Origin: Pardosa pseudoannulata
Lineage: Eukaryota > Arthropoda > Arachnida > Araneae > Lycosidae
NCBI GenBank assembly: GCA_032207245.1
Contig: CM063500.1
Coordinates: 79,154,625-79,218,624, forward strand
Direction: 5' to 3'
Length of the DNA stretch: 64,000 nt
In this document: positions 55,912 to 64,000 of the stretch, piece after piece
Layout of the letters: each line of letters opens with the position of its first letter
Numbering within the stretch: the stretch's first letter is position 1
Made by a program: the position numbers and the translations under genes
The notes under the pieces: generated by a model
What the model was told of the DNA's origin: nothing
The model's input: the letters and a program-made list of their open reading frames with translations, nothing else
Database searches by the model: none

Positions 55912-55950
<39 letters not shown>

Positions 55951-56124
55951 CCCCTCAGGGGACTAAGATTAAAACTTACGCGAGAAAACTTCTTAAACGG
56001 GAAATCTGAAATAATACATCCTTTAAAATATTTTAAAAGAAAGTACGTAAACTTTAATTGCGACGTAATCTGAACTTTACTTGCAACTTTAATTGCAAAT
56101 TCTCACTAATTAATGCCAATTATT
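55421..56124. other. Intergenic sequence with a (TA)n run at 55914-55947
   Basis: No gene. The (TA)n run of about 17 repeats is the only structured feature. Confidence 0.5.
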
Positions 56125-56128
56125 TTAA

Positions 56129-56696
56129 CACATTGTGTGCGGGTGCATTTCGCAGCGGAATTGTACCGGAAACGCGCGTTTTGTGCGTAAATTTATTCAG
56201 TTAAATCTAAATAGATCGAAAATTATTTAATTTTTTAACCAACTTTTCGTATTTTATATTGAAATATATAAACAAATATATAAATAGAAATATATAAATA
56301 ACAAGCATAAGATTTTTGTAAATAAAAAAATACATTTTTTGTGGATAAATTTTTAATAATTTCGTAAATGTGAAAAATCAAATAGAAATAGTAGTTTATA
56401 GTTTTAATTTTTTAGAATTATGTTATGTACGAACATTTTTACTTTATAAAAAATGAAAAGAGCAATCATACAGTTATAATGTAAAAATAATGTAATACAG
56501 TTATAATGTAGTTTTTGTTTGTCTAAATTTTTCCAGAATCTATGTAGTAGACAAGAACTTTCGGCTTCGTTTTCCTGTATATACCGTTATTTTTGTACCC
56601 ACAAGCAAACCATGTTGTTACACTAACGCGTACGTGTCTCGCGCTCAAATATCAATCGTCAGAAAACATACTAGTACGTGTCCCGCAAACAATGTG
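56129..56696 (+). mobile_element. piggyBac-like element P, copy B
   Basis: TTAA then CACATTGTGTGCGGGTGCAT at left; right end GTCCCGCAAACAATGTG followed by TTAT, a one-base decay of TTAA. Shares CGCAGCGGAATTGTACCGG, GAACTTTCGGCTTCGTTTTC and CATACTAGTACGTGTCC with copies A and C. Confidence 0.85.
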
Positions 56697-56879
56697 TTAT
56701 TAAATAGAACTTTTGTATATCTATGAATAAATATTTTAAATTTAATAACGAAATGATTTTGTAGTTTCCTCTCCCAGACTGTTGAAAGAAAACGCTTTTC
56801 GTTATAAATATATAGATTATTGAATCGTTGTTATCCCCAATTTTTATTTCTTTACATATGAGTTGGTGATTCACTTGTA

Positions 56880-57059
56880 AAATGTGCCGTTTTCACACCC
56901 ACGGGCCGGGTTCGATACCAGACTGGTTAAAATTTATTCTTTTACAATACTTTTTTGCTATTGCTTTTTATTACAGAAGATAATTTATGCGAAACCTAGT
57001 GGTCAGAGAGCTGGGGATAGAATCCCGGGATGTCGGTTTCGAGTCTGGCGTTTATGAAT
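56880..57059. other. Two tRNA-like box B words, unresolved
   Basis: CGGGTTCGATACC (56906 region) and GGTTTCGAGTCTGG (57036 region) resemble box B sequences with plausible upstream box A words (CTAGTGGTCAGAGAGC). No full tRNA fold was seen. Confidence 0.3.
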
Positions 57060-58198
57060 GTACTAGCAAGTTTGCCCGTGCTTCGCTACGGTGAACTTAA
57101 TATATTACTTTTAAACAAAGATTTATTTTTCGTGAATAACTCTCTAAATTCGTCACAGTTCAGTTCGAGTCATTGGCATGTTTATATATTTCTATCATAA
57201 GCGTATTATAACATTATTCAGTTTTTATAATCGAATTTGTCTTATATTAAATTTGCTCAAACTTTTTTTATTGTAAAATATAAGCTTAACCCTAAATTGC
57301 ATTACTGTATTACTACTGTACGTTGATTAGCAAAGTTAACAGATCTTGCCATATTACGTGATAGAATAGGAAGCACAGGTTTTGACAGCAACAGTGCTAA
57401 TTTTGTTGGTAGTAATAAATGTTTTCCAAAATTAAGGAAATTTATGACAAACCACATAGTTTTGTATGAAACAGAAACACACATTCATATCGACAACCAT
57501 ATGAATATGAAGATAACTATATAAAATGATAGGTTTTATTTGGCCATGAGAGTCACTGAAATTTGTACTTTTTGTACTTAGAATATTGTTGATATGCATT
57601 TCATTGTAACAAAAAAAATGAACCAAGAATTAAATTTAAAATTAGTTCTCATATAAAAATGCTATAATTTGCGTCACATAGAAATGAAAGTGAATCACTT
57701 TATATCTCAAATTTCAGTTCAAATCGAATAGATACTAAGCAGACGATTTTAAATAATATAAAATAAGGAATGAATAAATGAAATATTTAAATGAATGACG
57801 TCATAATGATAGAAAAATATCATTTTCGCCTATTTATTATGTGATGAATTGAACATTTTAATCTCCTGCTTTTAACCGTGGAAAACTGCGTTTAAAACAA
57901 TTACTTGGGATGACGTCACATTGCTAGAAATATTGCTTCTTTCCCTTAGATATGATGCGATAAATTAAAAACTTAATCGTTTGCGTTTAACCGGGGAAAA
58001 TAATGCTTGGAATAATGACATGAAATGCTCGAAAAAGGGGGAAGGAATGAATTTCGAACGTTGAAAATTTACAAAAACCTTCCCAGGGATATACCTAAAC
58101 ATTTCCCAAATTTTCACGGCGATTGGATGCATAGTTTTTGAGTCTATTGAGTACAGACAGACAGACACACACAAATTCATTTTTATATATATAGATTA
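57060..58198. repeat. Interspersed repeat family Y, copy 2 (better preserved)
   Basis: Starts ACTAGCAAGTTTGCCCGTGC TTCGCTACGG and ends AGTACAGACAGACAGACAC then TATATATAGATT. Similar to 16980-17966 along most of its length. The CCCGTGCTTCGCTACGG start is widespread in arthropod repeats. Non-coding here. Confidence 0.78.
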
Positions 58199-58206
58199 TG
58201 CCTGTG

Positions 58207-58280
58207 GTAGGGCCGTAGCCAGAAATTATATTCAGAGGGGGGACATTGTTTTTTGTGAATGATACTTGAATAAAACTAGA
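58207..58280. mobile_element. Fragment of the small hAT MITE
   Basis: AGGGCCGTAGCCAGAAATTA followed by TTCAGAGGGGGGACA matches the left part of the element at 33084. Confidence 0.7.
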
Positions 58281-58347
58281 GGTTTTCTTGTGTATGTGTA
58301 CTTCTAATGAGTTTTATAATACAACTAGCATATAGCCCATGATATGA

Positions 58348-58530
58348 CAGGATCAGTTAAATTTTTAATTTTCCAGAATTGTAAAGTATCCTATGAGGCA
58401 GGTTAAAAATGGTTTGTGTTTTGGCAGAGAATTATCTGGTACAAGTTAAGTAATTTGTTTATCAATTCCTCTAAAGTCTTCCAATACTGTGAATGCAGTT
58501 TAGAATCACGTTGAATTCATGTCAAACCAT
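58348..58530 (-). repeat. Interspersed repeat family X, copy 3 (inverted)
   Basis: CTAGCATATAGCCCATGATA and GAATGCAGTTTAGAATCACG are the reverse complements of the ends of copies 1 and 2. Confidence 0.8.
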
Positions 58531-59131
58531 GTGGTTATGTACAAAAAAACAAACACACAAACGAACAAACTTCTTAATTTTCAAAACATAGAAATGAAAC
58601 GCTAGCTATTTATTAGTCCTTGAAATAGACTCCTAGACTTCTATGAAAAGAATTTGTTGTTAATACCGGCGATAAAACTTTCATTACAACAAAAAAATAA
58701 TCGATGATTAAATTTTAAATTATCACTTATATACCTAATCTGTTATTTTAGACAAATGTAAAAGAAAATTATTTACTTAATGTGTAAGTTCAGTGATAAA
58801 ATGTATGAAAATAATGCACACGTTATTTAAATAATATAAAATAAGAAATAATTAGACGAGATGGTTAAAGGAATGACGTCATAATGCTAAAAAAAATATT
58901 ATTTTTACCTGTTTATATGATAAATTGTTAAATTATTCCAGGTCCAACAGCTTCATAAATTCGTGGACAGATAACTTAAGCTATTATTATATAGGGGATA
59001 TGATTTTAGAATATCAAAATAATTAAAAAATGATAGTGAACAAACTTATAGCCTTGAATAAGTAATATAGCAATTACACAATGAATTTAGTTGTGAAATT
59101 AATATTGAAAAGATATAAACTATACATGGTA

Positions 59132-60109
59132 CAGTGGACTCCGCTTAATGTGATCAGTTTAGGACACTGTGATTTTGATAACAATAACCGATTGATAACA
59201 ATAAACGATATGCAAAGTTAGATAAATTTACCCACCCCCTTTTAATTCACACGTACTAAATTTCAAACGCCGAACGATGGCCGAATGGTTAGGGTGCTGG
59301 CCTTCGGAACCGGAGTTCGTGGGTTCGAATCCCACATTGGCATGGATGTTCGTAGCCGTTCGGAATCGGCTTTAAGCAGTAGGTCCCGGTCTCATTAGCC
59401 CTCGTGTGCAAAAAGTAGACCGTAGCGCTCCAAACCAAACCAAACTAAATTTCAAACAAATTGAAAAAACACACCTTATATTTATGTACTGTACATTATC
59501 CTTTAAGAATTGTATACATAATCGAAACAATTGATCAATTGTAGACTGTCTACAATTTTTCCAAGAAACTCATTGATAAATTGTTCGTAATCACAATCAA
59601 GTTGTCATAACGATTTAAAATTTCGATCTATCGTTTTAATGTTAAATCATTTCGCTTTCTGGCATCCATATCGACAAGATGCATATAAGCGAGCAAGGTA
59701 TAAAATGTGCATACGCACCTTCTCAGTTTCGATAAGAATGTGTTTCCGAATTGCTTATCTGACAACCATTGACCATCAGCAGGGCGTGCGTATTTCTGAA
59801 AATTCTAGGAACGTGTATTATCCCCACTCCTTTGTTCATTCCCTATTTCCCTAGGTGGAAGAGGAGAATTCTCGGAAATTAAAACAGAAACGAAGGGAAA
59901 GAAAAGAATGGGTTCCTTCTGAATATATTATGAATATTCCTTTGCCAGTTAAAAGAAGTTTCGAAAACGGATCCCATTAACCGATGTAACGATAACATAA
60001 TGCAATAATTTTAACATACAAATGAATAGAGAAAATCGAGACCAGTTGGCTTCAATAACAATAAGCAATTGGTAACATTAACCGCGATCACATTAAGTGG
60101 AGTCCACTG
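59132..60109. mobile_element. Tigger-like element, 978 bp, split by a SINE
   Basis: CAGTGGACTCCGCTTAATGT at left and ACATTAA-GTGGAGTCCACTG-type right end (near-perfect 25-bp inverted repeat), TA on both sides (59130-59131, 60110-60111). Inner ATAACAATAA words near both ends. A partial related copy lies at 62700-63090. Confidence 0.85.
59269..59445 (+). mobile_element. tRNA-Arg-derived SINE, best-preserved copy
   Basis: GCCGAACGATGGCCGAATGG head, CTTCGGA anticodon-loop-like segment, GGGTTCGAATCCCAC box B, full body and CCAAACCAAACCAAAC tail. Exact 12-bp duplications TAAATTTCAAAC at 59257-59268 and 59446-59457. Confidence 0.95.
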
Positions 60110-60764
60110 TATTTTATATAAATGTTTGGCAAATACCTTTTACCCATTGTATGGATGTGTGGGAATGTGAGATAGGGTTTTCACATGCGAGAGTTCTTGC
60201 AAAGGTACGCTGATTATTATAATATTAAAAAAAATTGCATTGCGGAAGTATAATTTATACAGATGTTTCTAGTTTTAGAACTTTCAATCTGTTTTGCAAC
60301 CGCATAAACTTACCTCGTGAATCTAGTCTACATTCGAACGCACGCGTTCCGACCAAGCTAATAATACTTCTCCGATTGTAACAGTGAAAGCATTCGTGAT
60401 TTTCCTTATCGGGCTGATAATCCCTAGATTTCATTCATTCGTTTCCAATCAGTTCTCTTGCACTCATTTCACTGAAAAAAGAAAAAAACGTAATCGAAGG
60501 TCTTATTTTTAACACATCTTGATGATATGAAACAACCCGTCCGCTCCAAAGGGCGAAATATTGTGGAGAAAAATATATGTGTGGATGGTGAAAAACAGTG
60601 ATGTAACCCTTTGAATTCTAAGAGAGCCGAATTGACAGTTGGTGATTTTTCCCACTCCTTTGGTTATCACATACAACAAGGATGTCAAACTTTCGACCTT
60701 ATGCAGCCCGTTATAGATATTTTTGCGGCCCACCCAATGTAACAATATATAGCAAAATTATTAA

Positions 60765-61239
60765 CATTGTGTGCGGGTACATTTCGCAGCGGAATTGTAC
60801 CGGGAGCGGGCGTTTTGCTCGTAAATTTAGTTATTCAGTTAAATATCAATAGATCCAAAAACTATTTAATTTTTCAACCAATTTTTCGTATTTTATATTG
60901 AAATATATAAAGATTTTTGTAAACAAAAAATATATTTTTTAGTGGATAAATTTATAATAGTATCGTAAATATGAAAAATCAAATAGAAATATTAGTATAT
61001 AGTTTTAATTTTTTCCCGTTCTGTGGTTCCGCATCGACTGATGTAAAAACTAGTTTTGTCTAAATTTTTCTAGAATCTATGTAGTAGACAAGAACATTCG
61101 GCTTCGTTTTCCTGTCTATACCGTTATTTTTGTACCCACAAACAAGCTATGTTGTTACACTAACCTGTACTAGTACGTGAGCCGTTCTCAAGTATCAGTC
61201 GTCAGAAAACGTACTAGTACGTGTCCCACATTCAATATG
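60765..61239 (+). mobile_element. piggyBac-like element P, copy C
   Basis: TTAA (60761-60764), CATTGTGTGCGGGTACATTT, CGTACTAGTACGTGTCCCAC at right, TTAA (61240-61243). Same orientation as copy B; about 475 bp. Confidence 0.85.
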
Positions 61240-61249
61240 TTAATATGAA

Positions 61250-62695
61250 TTTCGTAACTGAATTTTAAATTTCTTTTAAAATACAATAATTATTACAGAC
61301 TACTCTTATTAGTGATGATCTGTAATTTTAAAAGCCATAGGATGTTAGTTATAGAACAAAAAAATTTCGTAGATTTATTTTCTATCACGCGTAAACTTAG
61401 TTTGTAAAGTTTTATAATAGATATAACGTTGTGCGTCAGGATATCAATATATGTGCTTACTGAAAAGTAGATTCTTTAGCGAGGCTTGAAAAATCATAAA
61501 ATATCTTTCAAAATAACAAAAGAGTAAATGAGCAGATACGTGAAAATTTGGCAGATTGTTTGTAGGATTGCCACCTATATGCAATGTAAAGAAAGAGGAA
61601 TCTTTCCAAGAAAACGTAAAAAAACTATGAACAATTTTTAACTGCCTTCAAAATGCAAGATAGACGTTTATGGTGTCACACCAAACTTGCAAATGCTTCA
61701 GTTGTATTTATTAACCTTAAGGCCCGGCTTCACCATTTTCGATTAGAATTAATGAGTAAATAACTGTCAAATAATTGGATTGAGTTATCGTACTAGTTGT
61801 TGCTGTGGTAAGCCAGTACTGACAAGTCTTTATCAGAAGTGAGTAATTTGCAAAGTTGAATATCATCAGCACTATTATACTGTGTTGTGGGAAGTGGTAA
61901 TTAGGGAAGAAAAAAGCAATAGCTCTTGGTCTCGTAACGCCCCTCTCCCTAAAACAAAAAACAGGTTGTTTATATTGAGGTTAGGGTTTAATTTTTGGAG
62001 GACTCCAATCAATTTTAGAATGCACTGTGAAATAATAGTTTTTAAAATTGAAATGGGCTTTGTTCGTTTTATTTATTTAAAATTTTACCATGAAGTATTA
62101 GGTGAAGGTCTTCTCTTTCGTAATTTGTCTTTCTGCGATACCCTAATTATTAATTTTTGGTAAAAGAAAATATTCTGAATACAACTGAACATGCACAATA
62201 TATACAGTAAACAAAAAAAAAAAAATGGACAGCAAGAAGAACCCATTTTGTAGTGTAGTATTTTAAAAGCGAATTGTACTTTTAAAATGAAATGTTTTTT
62301 AAAAGAAATGGTAATTTCTTCCACGATTGAGATGACTGGTTTGAATTTCAATAAAACACCGCATTTAATTTTAAAATAATTTAAAAATGAAATTTTGAGA
62401 TTTATTTTTGAAATTGTATTTTTTCGGAATTTTATTTTAGTTTAAAAGCATTATCTAATGCAAAATTATTAAACGATAAAATCCTGTAACCTTACTGTCA
62501 AACTTTTTTTTAATTCACTTTATGTACGCATGACGGCGCTGAACGCTGCTAGTTGATGACGTCACTCGTCTATTTAAATTTGGTTGATTTTGAAATGTTG
62601 CTATGCTGAAACTACTTTCCTAGTCTGAAAAAATTCTTTTTGTAATTGGTAATGTTCTTTTTCATCAGTAAAATGGTGCTTTTGAATTATTTCTT
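61250..62695. other. Intergenic sequence, no gene recognised
   Basis: AT-rich. The frames at 61882-62163 and 62085-62351 overlap on opposite strands and lack motifs. Confidence 0.45.
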
Positions 62696-62699
62696 ATTT

Positions 62700-63090
62700 A
62701 CCCATACTAAATTTCAAAATAAAATGTAAAACTCACCTTATATTTATGTGCTATATATTATCCTTTAAAATATAAAAATTGATCAATTGTTGACTGTCTA
62801 CAATTTTTCCTAAGAAGCTCATTGATAAATTGTTCGTAATCATGTTTTTTAAAGTCATCGGAGCGGTATTGTACACCACGTTTCAACATTTTCAATGCAA
62901 TTCAGGAGCTGAGAAATGTTTGACTGCGCTGCAGCATTGTACTGATTTATAACCTTTCATAACGATTTAAAATTTCGATCTTTTGTTTCAATGTTAAATC
63001 ATTTCGCTTTCTGGCTTCCATATCGACAAGCTGCATGTAAGCAAGCAAGGCATAAAATGTGAATACGCTCCTTCTCAGTTCCGATAATAA
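62700..63090. repeat. Partial second copy of the Tigger-like element interior
   Basis: CACCTTATATTTATGTGCTA, GACTGTCTACAATTTTTCC, TCATTGATAAATTGTTCGTA and ATTTCGCTTTCTGGC match 59470-59740; it carries about 110 bp absent there (62843-62955) and lacks termini. Confidence 0.8.
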
Positions 63091-64000
63091 TAGCCTCGTT
63101 TACATGTGCCAAAAGCAGCATAAAATGCAAGGTAGATCCGTGAATTGTACTCCCCTTTCAAGAATTATCCCTAGCTAGGAAAAATTTGAGGGGTAGGGGT
63201 TCTTTCTACCCGGGTAATTGCAGAGTTTATTCTCCTTTCCCATCATACTTTGCGCATGTAGACTATTTATTCAAAAATGGCCGACTCCGCTGCTTTTAAA
63301 GGTGTAATAAAAATTGAGCGCTGATCCGAAAAGGAAACTTCGAACTGAAACCAACTATTAGTTTGTTGGGACCAACTATTAGTTTGTTAGTTTGTTATAA
63401 TTAATCATTATTTTTTAACTGAATGAAATTAAAAGAAGCATATGTTATTAGCTAACATTTCAAAATAAAGTTTAACTCATTATTAATAAAATGTAAAATT
63501 TTTGTTTTGTTATAAGTTCTGATAGGAAACAAAGAAAGATAAATATGGTGGAAGAAACATTAAAAAATGTTTAAAAAAACAATAGATAGAATTTTAAAAT
63601 TCGAAGAAGAGGCTGAGAAGGCAGCTGAAGAAAAAAAAAATAGAGCAATTTCGTGAAAATATATTAAATCAAAATAACGAAATTATTAATATTCTTCGAT
63701 CCATTGCTGAAAAATAAAAATTGAAATATGCTAAAATGTATCTTTAATTGTCTAATAACAGTTTGAGAACACTTAATATCTAAGTAATAAGGTTGAATAA
63801 TATTTTTAAACTTTTTTATAATGTATGTTCACACAGGGCTAATAGATCATTTCAGTTTTTGTGGTGTAGCTGTCGCATTTTGTAAATTGAAACAAGTAAA
63901 CAGTAGCTAGTCAGCGCGGAAGTAGTATAAGCACGGAAGGGTGGGATTGCCTTCCCGTATGATCACGTGACTTCTAGTTACGATCCCGGCGAAATGGAGG
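63091..64000 (+). mobile_element. Possible PIF/Harbinger element, runs off the window
   Basis: GCCTCGTTTACATGTGCC near 63092 resembles Harbinger termini. Downstream, a plus-strand reading MADSAAFKGVIKIER (63278) and, after 63590, KFEEEAEKAAEEKK then EQFRENILNQNNEIINILRS resembles the coiled C-terminus of a Harbinger Myb/SANT-type partner protein; a frame slip occurs at the poly-A run near 63631. Weak evidence. Confidence 0.3.

Noticed and set aside
59269..59345. Functional tRNA-Arg gene
   Set aside because: Part of a SINE with target duplications; the acceptor stem is not formed.

Overview
The window is AT-rich animal genomic DNA with long introns, a dense load of short transposon remnants and many (TA)n microsatellites. 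Non-LTR RNase H/reverse transcriptase fragments and a tRNA-headed SINE of a type I associate with spider genomes suggest a spider or another chelicerate. That assignment is inference. Nothing looks bacterial, and I found no operons, CRISPR arrays or rRNA.

Only one host gene is convincing. Thirteen phase-consistent exons on the + strand (14901-37343) encode about 510 residues of an oxysterol-binding-protein-related protein of the ORP1L/OSBPL1A type: three ankyrin repeats, a PH domain, an acidic linker, a coiled coil and a canonical FFAT motif (EFFDAFE). The open frame stops being traceable directly after the FFAT motif. I find no exon of the C-terminal lipid-binding (ORD) domain in the remaining 26.6 kb, so the gene probably continues past base 64000 behind a very large intron, or is broken.

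Region by region: 1-3570 is a partially duplicated repeat block carrying two hAT elements, one with a filled/empty-site pair inside the window. 3570-14900 holds a 36-bp minisatellite, a TTAA-flanked MITE, a Tc1-like relic and a TA-flanked MITE inserted in a 150-bp tandem duplication. 14901-37343 is the ORP1L-like gene, whose introns hold SINEs, hAT elements (one nested in another), a Tigger-like MITE and two LINE fragments. 37344-49020 has no confident gene; it contains a 145-bp tandem duplication, a Tigger/pogo transposase pseudogene interrupted by LINE sequence, and two related LINE 3' fragments around a GC-rich patch. 49020-64000 is almost entirely mobile-element derived: SINEs nested in MITEs, a three-copy piggyBac-like family (one copy inside a SINE), a hAT MITE, mariner- and Tigger-like elements, possible solo LTRs, and a possible Harbinger element at the right edge.

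I did not find a convincing new molecular system. The most informative content is the insertion history, readable from exact target-site duplications, and the ORP1L gene split exactly at its FFAT/ORD boundary. All homology statements come from reading translations against remembered family features; no database search was run.
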